Origin: Gammaproteobacteria bacterium
Lineage (GTDB): Bacteria > Pseudomonadota > Gammaproteobacteria > Burkholderiales > Rhodocyclaceae
Direction of reading: 5' to 3'
DNA: 64,000 nt
Assembly: GCA_018828385.1 (NCBI GenBank)
Contig: JAHJVE010000017.1
Location: 1-64,000 of the forward strand
A program made the translations under genes and the position numbers. A model generated the notes under the pieces. It saw only the letters and a list, made by a program, of their open reading frames with translations, ran no database searches and was not told the origin of the DNA. Positions 43,071-52,102 of the stretch are shown piece by piece; position 1 is the first letter of the stretch, and the number at the start of each line of letters is the position of its first letter.

Positions 43071-44330
43071 TTAGCCGCGGCGCATGGCGTCAAAAAATTC
43101 CTGATTGCCCTTGGTCGATTTGACCTTGTCGAGCAGGAATTCCATCGCTTCGAGATCGTCCATCGGGTAGCAGAGCTTGCGCAGCACCCACATTTTCTGC
43201 AAGACGTCGGGCTTGAGCAGCAGTTCTTCGCGTCGCGTGCCTGAGCGGTTGACGTTGACTGCCGGGTACATCCGCTTCTCGGCCATGCGACGGTCGAGGT
43301 GGATTTCCGAGTTGCCGGTGCCCTTGAATTCTTCATAGATGACTTCGTCCATGCGCGAGCCGGTATCAATCAGCGCAGTGGCGAGGATGGTCAGCGAACC
43401 ACCTTCCTCGATGTTGCGCGCCGCACCGAAGAAGCGCTTCGGCTTCTGCAGGGCGTTGGCGTCCACGCCGCCGGTCAGTACCTTGCCGGAAGCTGGCTGG
43501 ACGGTGTTGTAGGCGCGGGCAAGGCGGGTGATCGAGTCGAGCAGGATGACGACATCCTTCTTGTGTTCGACCAGTCGCTTGGCCTTCTCGATGACCATTT
43601 CGGCGACCGCGACGTGGCGGGTGGCCGGTTCGTCGAAGGTCGAGGCGACGACCTCCCCCTTGACGGTACGGGTCATTTCGGTGACTTCTTCCGGGCGCTC
43701 GTCGATGAGCAGCACAATGAGCACGACTTCCGGGTGGTTGGCAGTGATGGCGTGGGCGATGTTCTGCAACATCACGGTCTTGCCAGTCTTCGGCGGGGCG
43801 ACGAGCAGGCCGCGCTGGCCGCAGCCGATCGGGGCGATCATGTCGATGACGCGGCTGGTGATGTTTTCTTCGGACTTGATTTCGCGTTCGAGCTTGAGGT
43901 GACGCGTCGGGTGCAGCGGCGTCAGATTCTCGAACATGATCTTGTTCTTGTTGGCTTCCGGCGGGAAGCCATTGATGCGATCGAGTTTGATCAACGCAAC
44001 GTAGCGTTCGCCATCCTTCGGGGTGCGGATTTCGCCTTCGACGGTATCGCCGGTACGCAGGTTGAAACGGCGGACTTGCGACGGGGAGACGTAGATGTCG
44101 TCCGGATTGGCGAGATAGGAGGTGTCGGCCGAGCGGAGAAAGCCGAAGCCATCCGACAGGACTTCCAGTGTGCCATCACCGTAGATGGTTTCGCCGTTCT
44201 TGGCCTTGGCTTTCAGGATGGCGTAGATCAACTCCATCTTGCGCATGCGGTTGGCGTTTTCGATGGCCAGTTCGGTGGCCATGTCCAGCAGTTTGCTGAC
44301 GTGTAGTGTTTTCAGTTCGGAAAGTTGCAT
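43071..44330 (-). CDS. rho: Transcription termination factor Rho
   Basis: 419 residues, the standard length. An N-terminal RNA-binding domain (about 1-125, with DGFGFLRS and [15 protein letters not shown]) precedes an RecA-like ATPase with Walker A APPKTGKT (178-185) and Walker [17 protein letters not shown]. The hexamer uses ATP to pull on RNA and release RNA polymerase. ATG at 44330 gives the usual start MQLSELK. A 161-bp leader separates it from trxA. Confidence 0.97.
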   Translation of the reverse strand: MQLSELKTLHVSKLLDMATELAIENANRMRKMELIYAILKAKAKNGETIYGDGTLEVLSDGFGFLRSADTSYLANPDDIYVSPSQVRRFNLRTGDTVEGEIRTPKDGERYVALIKLDRINGFPPEANKNKIMFENLTPLHPTRHLKLEREIKSEENITSRVIDMIAPIGCGQRGLLVAPPKTGKTVMLQNIAHAITANHPEVVLIVLLIDERPEEVTEMTRTVKGEVVASTFDEPATRHVAVAEMVIEKAKRLVEHKKDVVILLDSITRLARAYNTVQPASGKVLTGGVDANALQKPKRFFGAARNIEEGGSLTILATALIDTGSRMDEVIYEEFKGTGNSEIHLDRRMAEKRMYPAVNVNRSGTRREELLLKPDVLQKMWVLRKLCYPMDDLEAMEFLLDKVKSTKGNQEFFDAMRRG

Positions 44331-44491
44331 GTAGGAGTGTGTGGCGCCAATCAATTATGGGCCGGGCTGCTGCCCGAAACCGGGGCGCAAGAGCTTGGGA
44401 GCTTTTGGGTGGGGAGTGATGCCCGGGCGCTTGGCCGGGGGCATCTGCCTGAAAGTGCAGGACGCACCTTCAGGCCGGGAGACTACGGAGA
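44331..44491 (-). promoter_or_regulatory. rho leader with hairpin
   Basis: 161 bp between trxA and rho. A near-perfect hairpin, CCTGAAAGTGC against GCACCTTCAGG, spans 44448-44474, just downstream of the trxA stop. In other bacteria rho controls its own expression through its leader; the hairpin may be part of that or a trxA terminator without a T-run. Confidence 0.45.
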
Positions 44492-44818
44492 TTACAGGTT
44501 GCTGTCAATAAAGGCAGCGAGTTGGGACTTGGACAGCGCGCCAACCTTGGTTGCTTCGATGTTGCCGTTCTTGAAAATCATCAGCGTCGGGATGCCGCGG
44601 ATGCCGAACTTGGCCGGAGTGGCCTGATTGTCGTCGATGTTGACCTTGGCGACCTTGAGCTTGCCGGCATACTCCGTGGCCACTTCGTCGAGGATCGGAG
44701 CGATCATCTTGCAGGGGCCACACCATTCGGCCCAGTAGTCGACGAGAACGGGCTGCTGCGATTGCAGCACTTCCGCTTCAAAAGTGTCGTCGGTTACGTA
44801 ATGGATGTGCTCGCTCAT
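44492..44818 (-). CDS. trxA: Thioredoxin
   Basis: 108 residues. The redox site is WCGPC with Cys33 and Cys36, and the cis-proline is in [11 protein letters not shown]. It is the cytosolic disulfide reductant for ribonucleotide reductase and other enzymes. The trxA-rho order is widely conserved. Confidence 0.97.
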   Translation of the reverse strand: MSEHIHYVTDDTFEAEVLQSQQPVLVDYWAEWCGPCKMIAPILDEVATEYAGKLKVAKVNIDDNQATPAKFGIRGIPTLMIFKNGNIEATKVGALSKSQLAAFIDSNL

Positions 44819-44918
44819 GGTTGCCTCATGGGATGGGTAAAACGAATCGGTGAATTGCGCCTTGGATGGCGCGTGAATGTTGCGTGATGCTAGCGAAAAA
44901 AGAAGCGGTAGGGAAGCA

Positions 44919-45521
44919 TCAGTGTCCGGGTTTCAGCAGGTTGGCCAGTTCGACGGCTGTTTTTACCTGCATTTTGTCGAATAGATTGGCGCGGTGAACT
45001 TCAACGGTGCGCATGCTGATGTTCAGTTCATCGGCGATGACCTTGTTGAATTTGCCAGCCAGTACCAGGTCCATGATTTGTCGCTCGCGGGTGGTCAGTG
45101 TCGAAATTCGTGCGTTTACCGAGTCGACCGTAGCATTGGCGGCGCGCTGCCGGGCGTCGAGGGCGATGGCCTCTTCGACGCGACTGGCCAGGTCGTTGTC
45201 GTTGAATGGCTTCTCGAAAAAATCGAAGGCCCCTTTCTTGAGCGTGGCGACGGCCAGCGGGACGTCGCCATGGCCGGTCAGGAAGATGACCGGCAGCGTC
45301 GATTCGCGAGCGGTCAGCTGATCGAAGCAATCCAGCCCACTCAGGCCGGACATGCGCATGTCGAGCACGATGCAGCCGCTCATTTCCTTGCTCCAGGCCG
45401 CGAGAAAGCTTTCCGCCGAGGAGTAGGCGGCACAAGGTATTCCTCGCGATTTAAGGAGCCAGGTCAGGGCGTCGCGGATGGCTTCGTCGTCGTCGACCAG
45501 ATGGGCCAGGGGCGTGCTCAT
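44919..45521 (-). CDS. dctR: FixJ/DctR-type response regulator
   Basis: 200 residues. The receiver has VDDD near 9-12 and Asp54 in [12 protein letters not shown]. The LuxR helix-turn-helix (about 135-195) contains [15 protein letters not shown] and [16 protein letters not shown]. The start overlaps the kinase stop by 4 bp. Because the pair diverges from dctPQM, it is likely the dicarboxylate regulator. The linker [11 protein letters not shown] is encoded by a degenerate dispersed element. Confidence 0.85.
   Translation of the reverse strand: MSTPLAHLVDDDEAIRDALTWLLKSRGIPCAAYSSAESFLAAWSKEMSGCIVLDMRMSGLSGLDCFDQLTARESTLPVIFLTGHGDVPLAVATLKKGAFDFFEKPFNDNDLASRVEEAIALDARQRAANATVDSVNARISTLTTRERQIMDLVLAGKFNKVIADELNISMRTVEVHRANLFDKMQVKTAVELANLLKPGH
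45101..45138 (-). repeat. Dispersed element, degenerate copy inside dctR
   Basis: Minus strand: ATGCTACGGTCGACTCGG, TAAACGCACG, AATTTCGA. The core centre is GTCGAC, as in the SDR copy. It encodes the interdomain linker of the regulator. Confidence 0.55.
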
Positions 45522-47500
45522 GCGGCCTCCAGAGGCAGGGTGAAGCGAAATATCGTACCGCTAGAGTCAGGCGAAAGGGTGTTTTCCTCGGCCCACAGTT
45601 GGCCACGATGGAATTCGATGATGGAGCGACAGATGGACAGCCCGATACCCATGCCTTCCTGTTTGGTGGTGAAGAACGCAGTAAAGAGCTTTTCGCGGAC
45701 ATCGGCGGCGATGCCGCAGCCCTGGTCACTGACGCTGACCAGCAGTTCGCTGGCGCCGAGTTCGACGGCGATGCGCAGCATGCGATTGGCGGCCGGGGTG
45801 GTGGCCATCGCTTCCATGCCGTTGCGGATGAGGTTGAGCAACACCTGTTCCAGCATCAACCGGTCGGCCGGGATGGGCGGTAGCGTCGGGATGTCGCACT
45901 CGACCCGAACCTGGTGTTTGCGGGCTTCGGCTTCGATGAAGCCCAGGCAGTCTTCGATGACTTCGCCAAGTTGGCAGGGCGCTCGCTTCGGTTCGCTCTT
46001 GCGGACAAAATCGTGGACGCGGCGGATGATCTTGCCGGCGCGCTGCGCTTGTGCTGCGATTTTTTCCAGGGCGGGGAGAATGTCCTGGGGGGCTGCCTGA
46101 CCGCTGCTCAGCAAATTCAGGCAGCCGGTGTTGTAGCTGGCGATGGCGGCCAGTGGCTGGTTGAGTTCGTGGGCCAGGGTCGAGGCCATTTCACCCATGG
46201 TGACGAGGCGCGAAGTGAATTGCAGTTGCTCCTGCTGCTGGCGGGCCAGCTCCTCGGCATGCTTGCGTTCGGTGATGTCGAGAACCGAGGCCATCCAGCC
46301 GGTGTGCTTGCCATTCCCGTCGATCAGTTTTGCTTCGTAAACGAGGGCGTGAAAACGCTCGCCATTCTTGCGCATGAAAGTGATTTCAAAGCCGTCGAGC
46401 GGTGCTTTTCCGGCCAGCACGGTCTGGTGCATGGCAAAGGTTTCTTCCAGTTGTTCGGGGGCCCAGTAGGGCATCGGAGGGGTGTGGCCGACGAGTTCGC
46501 CGGCGCTGAAGCCAGTCATTGTGCAAAACGCCGGGTTAACGTAGATGACGCGACCTTCTAGATCGCGGGCGCGCATGCCGACCGTCAGCGAATCCTCCAT
46601 GGCGGCGCGGAAGGCGTGTTCGGCACGTAGCGCTTCCTCTGCCTGGGTGCGTTTTTTCATCAGGTCGCGAACCAGCCACAGGCTCAGGAAAACGCCGGCG
46701 CCAAGGAGGATGATAGCGGCGACGAGCAGGCGTTGCAGGGTGTTGTCCGGGCTGTGATAACTGGTGACGCGCAGCAGCAGGCCTGATCCGGGGGGGTCGA
46801 AGGGGATTTCGTAGCGTTGCTCGCTATTGCCTTCTATGCGGGTCTTCGTAGCGTATTGACGATCACTGTCGTCAACGATTTCGACCTTGTATTTTTCGGT
46901 AAACCACCAAGGCACCTGATTGGCGAGCAGGGTGTCGAGCGGGTAGGCGGCGACCAGCATGCCCGAGACCCTTCGTTCGTGAAAAACGGGGACGTGCAGC
47001 TCGACAAAGGCGCGCCCGCCTTCCAGGAAATAGGGGGCGCTGTACTGGCGTTTGCCCAGCCTGCTGGCCACGTCAAAAGCCTTGGCCGTAGCCGGAGGCC
47101 CGAAGGCGTTGCTGTCTGGTTCGCTGCCGGCGGTGGGCAGGGCGTCGACGACCCGACGGCTGCGATCCAGCCAGAGAATTTGCGCAATGTCCGGCGAATT
47201 CTTGAGCATGTGTTCGGCACGCAGCCGGAAGCGTTTCTGGCCGGCCGGTAGATCGGCAATTTCGAGGGCCAATTGCTGCAGTTGCTCTTCGTTGCCGTTC
47301 AGGTGGAAGCGCAGATTCTGCTCCAGCCACAGCACGTCCTTGATCAGTGATGTGCGCTCCTCCTCCGCTTCGTTGCGGTGCAGCAGCCAGAGCAGCGAGA
47401 GCAGCGCGGCCAGCAACAATACGATGCCCAGCTTGGGTACGGCGAGCAACCAGCCTAGCCGGCGCGAACTACCCTGGGAATTCTGCAGAGGATTATTCAT
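45518..47500 (-). CDS. dctS: DctS-like sensor histidine kinase
   Basis: 660 residues. A membrane helix (about 18-38) and another near 255-275 frame a periplasmic sensor. A PAS domain (about 300-415) with MRARDLEGRVIYVNPAFCTMTGF precedes a HisKA helix with His444 in LAHELNQPLAAIASYN and an HATPase domain with GMGIGLSICRSII. It fits the DctB/DctS-type kinases that detect external C4-dicarboxylates. ATG at 47500 was preferred to a TTG two codons earlier. It is coupled to the regulator and divergent from dctP. Confidence 0.85.
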   Translation of the reverse strand: MNNPLQNSQGSSRRLGWLLAVPKLGIVLLLAALLSLLWLLHRNEAEEERTSLIKDVLWLEQNLRFHLNGNEEQLQQLALEIADLPAGQKRFRLRAEHMLKNSPDIAQILWLDRSRRVVDALPTAGSEPDSNAFGPPATAKAFDVASRLGKRQYSAPYFLEGGRAFVELHVPVFHERRVSGMLVAAYPLDTLLANQVPWWFTEKYKVEIVDDSDRQYATKTRIEGNSEQRYEIPFDPPGSGLLLRVTSYHSPDNTLQRLLVAAIILLGAGVFLSLWLVRDLMKKRTQAEEALRAEHAFRAAMEDSLTVGMRARDLEGRVIYVNPAFCTMTGFSAGELVGHTPPMPYWAPEQLEETFAMHQTVLAGKAPLDGFEITFMRKNGERFHALVYEAKLIDGNGKHTGWMASVLDITERKHAEELARQQQEQLQFTSRLVTMGEMASTLAHELNQPLAAIASYNTGCLNLLSSGQAAPQDILPALEKIAAQAQRAGKIIRRVHDFVRKSEPKRAPCQLGEVIEDCLGFIEAEARKHQVRVECDIPTLPPIPADRLMLEQVLLNLIRNGMEAMATTPAANRMLRIAVELGASELLVSVSDQGCGIAADVREKLFTAFFTTKQEGMGIGLSICRSIIEFHRGQLWAEENTLSPDSSGTIFRFTLPLEAA

Positions 47501-47653
47501 CGTCAAAATAGTACACCACGTTTTTTTCAGGCGGCGAATTGTGGTCCGTTGCTACAGCGACAAATACAGGTGCCGGCTGTCGCCCGGGACAATCCGGGTA
47601 TGTGGAAATCCACAATACGCAGGGGTTATCTCTTTCGTAATAATTTCACCCAG

Positions 47654-47675
47654 TCGCAATTACCTATATTTGCGA
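47654..47675. promoter_or_regulatory. Inverted repeat upstream of dctP
   Basis: TCGCAA and TTGCGA are separated by ten A/T-rich bases and end 22 bp before the dctP ATG. It could be a regulator site or a leader hairpin. I found no sigma-54 promoter in the 197-bp divergent region. Confidence 0.4.
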
Positions 47676-47697
47676 TTCATTCCTGGAGGAGAGAACA

Positions 47698-48702
47698 ATG
47701 AAAGTATCCAAGCTTCTGGTTGCCCTGTTTGCCGGTTCGCTGTCGCTGGCGGCCTTTGCTCAGCAACCCATCGTCATCAAGTTCAGCCACGTTGTCGCCA
47801 ATGACACGCCCAAGGGCAAGGCGGCCGATTATTTTGCCAAGAAGGCTGGCGAGTTGACTGGTGGCAAGGTCAAGGTTGAGGTCTATGCCAACTCGACGCT
47901 GTACAAGGACAAGGAAGAAATGGAGGCGCTGCAGCTCGGTGCTGTCCAGATGCTCGCCCCGTCCCTGGCCAAGTTCGGCCCGCTGGGGGTCAAGGACTTC
48001 GAGGTGTTCGACCTGCCCTACATCTTTGATGGCTATGACGATCTGCACAAGGTTACCACCGGCCCGGTCGGTCAGAAGCTCCTTGCCAAGCTGGAACCCA
48101 AGGGTATCCGCGGTCTGGCTTTCTGGGATAACGGCTTCAAGTCTCTCTCGGCCAATACGCCGATCAATCTGCCGGGCGACCTGAAGGGCAAGAAGTTGCG
48201 CATTCAGTCGTCCAAGGTGCTCGAGCAACAGATGCGTGCCCTGGGTGCATTGCCGCAAATGATGGCGTTCTCTGAGGTTTACCAGGCGTTGCAGACGGGG
48301 GTGGTCGATGGCACCGAGAATCCTATTTCCAACCTCTATACCCAGAAGATGCATGAGGTGCAGAAGCATCTGAGCCTGACTGAGCACGGTTATCTGGGCT
48401 ATGCCGTCATCGTCAACAAGAAGTTCTGGGACGGCCTGCCGGCTGACATCCGCAAGCAACTGGAAGAGGCCATGGTTCAATCGACCCGCTACGCCAACCA
48501 GATCGCCAAGGTTGAGAACGACACGGCGCTGGAAAATGTCAAGAAGAGTGGCAAGACGGAAGTGCATGTGCTGACTGCCGCCGAGCGTAGTGCGTTCAAG
48601 AAGGCCCTGGTCCCGGTGCACGAAAAGATGGAAAGCCGGATCGGCAAGGAAACCATTCAGGAAGTCTACAAAGCTACCGGCTTCAATCCGGCCAAGCTCT
48701 GA
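47698..48702 (+). CDS. dctP: TRAP transporter substrate-binding protein (DctP)
   Basis: 334 residues. A signal peptide ends at AAFA before QQ (about 22). The mature protein has IKFSHVVANDTPKGKAADYF and the conserved LRIQSSKVLEQQMRALGALP, whose Arg binds the substrate carboxylate in this family. It collects C4-dicarboxylates in the periplasm for DctQM. GGAGGAGAG precedes the ATG. A terminator-like hairpin follows it, consistent with extra expression relative to dctQM. Confidence 0.93.
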   Translation: MKVSKLLVALFAGSLSLAAFAQQPIVIKFSHVVANDTPKGKAADYFAKKAGELTGGKVKVEVYANSTLYKDKEEMEALQLGAVQMLAPSLAKFGPLGVKDFEVFDLPYIFDGYDDLHKVTTGPVGQKLLAKLEPKGIRGLAFWDNGFKSLSANTPINLPGDLKGKKLRIQSSKVLEQQMRALGALPQMMAFSEVYQALQTGVVDGTENPISNLYTQKMHEVQKHLSLTEHGYLGYAVIVNKKFWDGLPADIRKQLEEAMVQSTRYANQIAKVENDTALENVKKSGKTEVHVLTAAERSAFKKALVPVHEKMESRIGKETIQEVYKATGFNPAKL

Positions 48703-48734
48703 TTCGCAAGAAAAATCTGGTCTTTTAGTTCTGG

Positions 48735-48772
48735 AACGCCCGCTGTTGCCCATCGTGGCGGCGGGCGTTTTT
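48735..48772 (+). terminator. Attenuator/terminator between dctP and dctQ
   Basis: AACGCCCGC pairs with GCGGGCGTT over 17 bases, followed by five T. As an intra-operon terminator it would lower dctQM transcription relative to dctP. Confidence 0.75.
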
Positions 48773-48787
48773 GCGAGGAGAGGGTAA

Positions 48788-49504
48788 ATGGCGAAAATTA
48801 TTGACCGCCTGGAAGAAATAATCATCGGCTCATTGATGGCCGTGGCGACGATCATCGTCTTCGTTTCGGTGGTGCACCGCTACACCTCCGGCTTTGAAAT
48901 CCCGGTTGTCCAGGATTGGCTGCTGTCGAAGGACATGGGCTGGTCGCAGGAACTGGCGATCATCCTGTTCGTCTGGATGGCCAAATTCGGTGCGGCGTAT
49001 GGGGTGCGTACCGGTATTCACGTCGGGGTCGATCTGCTGATCAATCGGCTCAAGGACAAGCGACGGGCGGCGATGATTCTTCTTGGTCTGTCCTGCGGTG
49101 TGCTGTTTACCCTGGTGATTGGCGTATTTGGTGCCACCTTTGTCTGGGAAAACGGCATGGCCTATGTGACGCTTAATGCACTCGGCATGGATGTCGGCGA
49201 TCACTTCGAGGGGCCGACCACGCCCGATCTGGAATGGCCGACCTGGATGGTCTATTCCGCTGTGCCGCTCGGTTCCTTCCTGATGTGCTTCCGCTTTGTG
49301 CAAGTGATGGTCAAGTTTGCCCACACCGGCGAGTTGCCATCGCATGATCATGGTCATGTTGAAGGTCTCGATGAAGGCGAAGTGCTGGTTGTCGGTGAAG
49401 CCATTGAAATTGCCGAGCAGCGGGAACACGCGCATGGCGGCTTGAGTGAGAAGGAGTGGGAGAAGGGACATCCCACGGTCGACGACAAGAAAGAGGAGAA
49501 ATAG
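48788..49504 (+). CDS. dctQ: TRAP transporter small permease (DctQ)
   Basis: 238 residues, four membrane helices (about 12-30, 55-72, 92-115, 155-180), with WSQELAIILFVWMAKFGAAYGVR as the family hallmark. It forms the transport complex with DctM. The C-terminal ~55 residues are unusually acidic and contain a His cluster (SHDHGHVEG). Confidence 0.9.
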   Translation: MAKIIDRLEEIIIGSLMAVATIIVFVSVVHRYTSGFEIPVVQDWLLSKDMGWSQELAIILFVWMAKFGAAYGVRTGIHVGVDLLINRLKDKRRAAMILLGLSCGVLFTLVIGVFGATFVWENGMAYVTLNALGMDVGDHFEGPTTPDLEWPTWMVYSAVPLGSFLMCFRFVQVMVKFAHTGELPSHDHGHVEGLDEGEVLVVGEAIEIAEQREHAHGGLSEKEWEKGHPTVDDKKEEK

Positions 49505-49507
49505 GCG

Positions 49508-50791
49508 ATGAGCGCACTGATTATCTTTGGTCTGCTGCTCACGCTCATGGTGGTCGGCATGCCGGTTGGCGTGGCGCTTGGCCTGACCGTGCTCGGCTTC
49601 ATGTTTGCCTTTACCGAGACGCCGATTGCCTCGATTGCACTCAAGATGTTCACCGGCATCGAGAAGTTCGAAATCATGGCCATTCCGTTCTTCATCCTGG
49701 CCGGGAACTTCCTGACCCATGGTGGTGTAGCACGTCGCATGATCAATTTCGCTTCATCCATGGTCGGCCATCTGACCGGCGGTCTGGGTATGTCGGCGGT
49801 GCTTGCCTGTGCGTTGTTCGCGGCGGTTTCTGGCTCCTCGCCGGCGACCGTGGTGGCCATCGGCTCGATCCTGATCCCGGCGATGATCAAGCAGGGCTTC
49901 CCGCTGCGCTTCGGCGCCGGGGTGGTTGCCTCGGCCGGCGGTCTGGGCATCCTGATTCCGCCGTCCATCGTCATGGTGATGTATGCGGTGACCACCAATT
50001 CTTCGGTTGGCGCCCTGTTCATGGCGGGTGTCATCCCCGGCTTTCTGCTGGCCCTGACCCTCGGCGTGACGACCTGGTGGCAGGCGCGCAAGGGTAACTA
50101 CCCGCGCTTGCCCAAGGCGAGCTGGAAAGAGCGATTTTACACGTTCCGGCAAGCCTTCTGGGGGCTGATGCTGATCGTCGTGGTCATGGGCGGGATCTAT
50201 TCCGGCATGTTCACTCCGACTGAGGCGGCGGCGATGTCTGCGGTCTACGCCTTCTTCATCGCGGTTTTCGTGTACAAGGATCTGACCTTCAAGCAGATTC
50301 CGAAGGTGCTGCTCGACTCAGCCAACATGAGCTCGATGCTGCTCTTTATCATCGCCAGCGCCATCCTGTTCTCCTTCATCCTGACCTCCGAGCAGATTCC
50401 TCAGGGTATCGCGGACTGGATCGTCGGCATGGGCATGGGCCAGGTCGGCTTCCTGGTCATGGTCAACCTGCTGCTACTGGTCGCCGGCAACTTCATGGAG
50501 CCGTCGTCGATCATCCTGATCCTGGCGCCCATCCTGTTCCCGGTTGCCGTGGCCCTGGGAATCGATCCGGTCCATTTCGGCATCGTCATCACGGTCAACA
50601 TGGAAATCGGCATGATTACGCCGCCGGTCGGCCTCAACCTCTTCGTCGCCAGCGGCATCACCCGCGCCGGCATGTCGGAGATGACCGTGGCCGTGCTGCC
50701 GTGGCTGTACGCCATGCTGGTCTTCCTGATCTTCATTACCTACGTGCCGGAGATTTCGCTCTGGTTGCCGCGAACGCTGGGCATGATGTAA
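49508..50791 (+). CDS. dctM: TRAP transporter large permease (DctM)
   Basis: 427 residues with about twelve hydrophobic segments. The family stretches GGLGMSAVLACALFAAVSGSS (first part), FTPTEAAAMSAVYAF and MITPPVGLNLFVASG are all present. It is the sodium-coupled symport subunit for C4-dicarboxylates. The start is 3 bp after the dctQ stop, preceded by GAGGAG. Confidence 0.95.
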   Translation: MSALIIFGLLLTLMVVGMPVGVALGLTVLGFMFAFTETPIASIALKMFTGIEKFEIMAIPFFILAGNFLTHGGVARRMINFASSMVGHLTGGLGMSAVLACALFAAVSGSSPATVVAIGSILIPAMIKQGFPLRFGAGVVASAGGLGILIPPSIVMVMYAVTTNSSVGALFMAGVIPGFLLALTLGVTTWWQARKGNYPRLPKASWKERFYTFRQAFWGLMLIVVVMGGIYSGMFTPTEAAAMSAVYAFFIAVFVYKDLTFKQIPKVLLDSANMSSMLLFIIASAILFSFILTSEQIPQGIADWIVGMGMGQVGFLVMVNLLLLVAGNFMEPSSIILILAPILFPVAVALGIDPVHFGIVITVNMEIGMITPPVGLNLFVASGITRAGMSEMTVAVLPWLYAMLVFLIFITYVPEISLWLPRTLGMM

Positions 50792-50808
50792 CTCGTTTTG
50801 CTGCCAAC

Positions 50809-50850
50809 AAATGCCGCGCCCTGGATGTTCCGGGCGCGGCATTCTTTTTT
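50809..50850 (+). terminator. Terminator of dctPQM
   Basis: AATGCCGCGCCC pairs with GGGCGCGGCATT, followed by CTTTTTT. Confidence 0.92.
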
Positions 50851-50904
50851 CTGGTAACGCGGGCTATGGCACAATCGGCCCCCTTGCCTGTCGGTTGGAA
50901 CTTC

Positions 50905-51591
50905 ATGAAATTCGCCCTCTCCCTCGTTGGTCTTGTTTTGCTCGCGCTGATTCTCCCCTTCTTCCTGCCTGATGCCGGCAAGCAGGCAGGCGTCGATCCG
51001 AACACCAACCTGCCCTGGCAGATTGCGTTGGACGGGCAGGGCGGCAGCACGGTTTTCGGGTTGCAACCCGGGGTCAGTACGCTGGCCGATGTGCGCCGGC
51101 AACTGGGCGACGGGATCGATGTCGCGATCATCGCCGAGCCCAATGAAATGGGCATGCTGGAAGGCTATTACTCGCAGGTTGCACTCGGTTTCGTGCTGGC
51201 CAAGGTGATTGTTACGGTCGACGCGAAAAGTGAGCTAATTTCAGAAATGCGTGACCGCGCTCTCAAGGCCAAACACATGGAAAGTGCGACGCGCAAAATT
51301 ACGCTGCATCCGGATGATCTCGCCGCGATTCAAAATATGCCGGTGAAGGCGATCAGTGTCATTCCGACGGTCAATCTCGACGAAGCGACGGTGATCCAGC
51401 GCTTTGGGCCGCCGGGCGAACGCCTTGCCGTTTCGGAGAAACGCGCCCATCTGCTCTACCCCGAGAAGGGCCTCGATGTCGTGGTCGATGGCGATGGCAA
51501 GGAGTTGCTGCAATACGTTGCGCCACGCAGTTTTGCCGACTTGCGCGAGCCGCTCAACAAGCCGGAAGGCGAGAAATCGCCAGCGCAGTGA
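50905..51591 (+). CDS. Hypothetical protein with N-terminal membrane anchor
   Basis: 228 residues. FALSLVGLVLLALILPFFLP (about 3-22) is an uncleaved anchor or signal, followed by a soluble domain in two halves: LQPGVSTLADVRRQLGDGIDV (about 55-75) and VNLDEATVIQRFGPPGERL (about 155-173), each starting with a short helix that resembles SmpA/BamE-like 'G.s..ev...lG.P' units. That resemblance is weak. The start at 50905 was preferred to 50866 because a promoter-like stretch overlaps the earlier one. A degenerate dispersed element lies in the middle. It precedes ndk by 72 bp. Confidence 0.7.
   Translation: MKFALSLVGLVLLALILPFFLPDAGKQAGVDPNTNLPWQIALDGQGGSTVFGLQPGVSTLADVRRQLGDGIDVAIIAEPNEMGMLEGYYSQVALGFVLAKVIVTVDAKSELISEMRDRALKAKHMESATRKITLHPDDLAAIQNMPVKAISVIPTVNLDEATVIQRFGPPGERLAVSEKRAHLLYPEKGLDVVVDGDGKELLQYVAPRSFADLREPLNKPEGEKSPAQ
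51208..51250 (+). repeat. Dispersed element, degenerate copy
   Basis: ATTGTTACGGTCGACGCG is followed by AAAAGTGAGC and TAATTTCAGAAATG. The core centre is GTCGAC. It is read in frame as IVTVDAKSELISEM. Confidence 0.55.
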
Positions 51592-51617
51592 ATCGGGCGT
51601 TCAAGTTCCGAATCTGC

Positions 51618-51623
51618 TAAAAT
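51618..51623 (+). promoter_or_regulatory. -10-like box before ndk
   Basis: TAAAAT, 41 bases upstream of the ndk ATG. No clear -35. Confidence 0.35.
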
Positions 51624-51663
51624 CGCCCGTTTTTCAACTGACTAGCTTTTGCGGAGCAATTAA

Positions 51664-52092
51664 ATGGCTATCGAACTCGCCCTCTCCATCATCAAACCCG
51701 ACGCTGTTGCCAAGAACGTTATCGGCAAGATTTACTCCCGTTTCGAAACCAACGGTCTGAAGATCGTTGCCTCCAAGATGGTCTGGTTGTCCGAGCAGGA
51801 AGCCGGCCAGTTCTACGCTGTGCACAAGGCTCGTCCGTTCTTCAAGGATCTGGTTTCCTTCATGACCTCCGGTCCGGTCATGGTGCAAGTCCTCGAAGGC
51901 GAAAACGCCATCGCCAAGAACCGCGAACTGATGGGCGCCACCAACCCGAAGGAAGCCGCGGCCGGTACCATCCGCGCCGACTTCGCTGAATCGATCGATG
52001 CCAACGCCGTGCACGGCTCTGACGCTCCGGAAACCGCTGCCGTGGAAGTTGCTTTCTTCTTCCCGGGCCTGAACGTCTACGCCGGTCGCTAA
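51664..52092 (+). CDS. ndk: Nucleoside diphosphate kinase
   Basis: 142 residues. The catalytic histidine is His117 in NAVHGSD, and the ATP site includes [13 protein letters not shown] near the N-terminus. It equalises NTP pools using ATP. It begins the conserved run ndk-rlmN-pilW-rodZ-ispG-hisS, 10 bp before rlmN. Confidence 0.97.
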   Translation: MAIELALSIIKPDAVAKNVIGKIYSRFETNGLKIVASKMVWLSEQEAGQFYAVHKARPFFKDLVSFMTSGPVMVQVLEGENAIAKNRELMGATNPKEAAAGTIRADFAESIDANAVHGSDAPETAAVEVAFFFPGLNVYAGR

Positions 52093-52102
52093 TCAAAACC
52101 GA

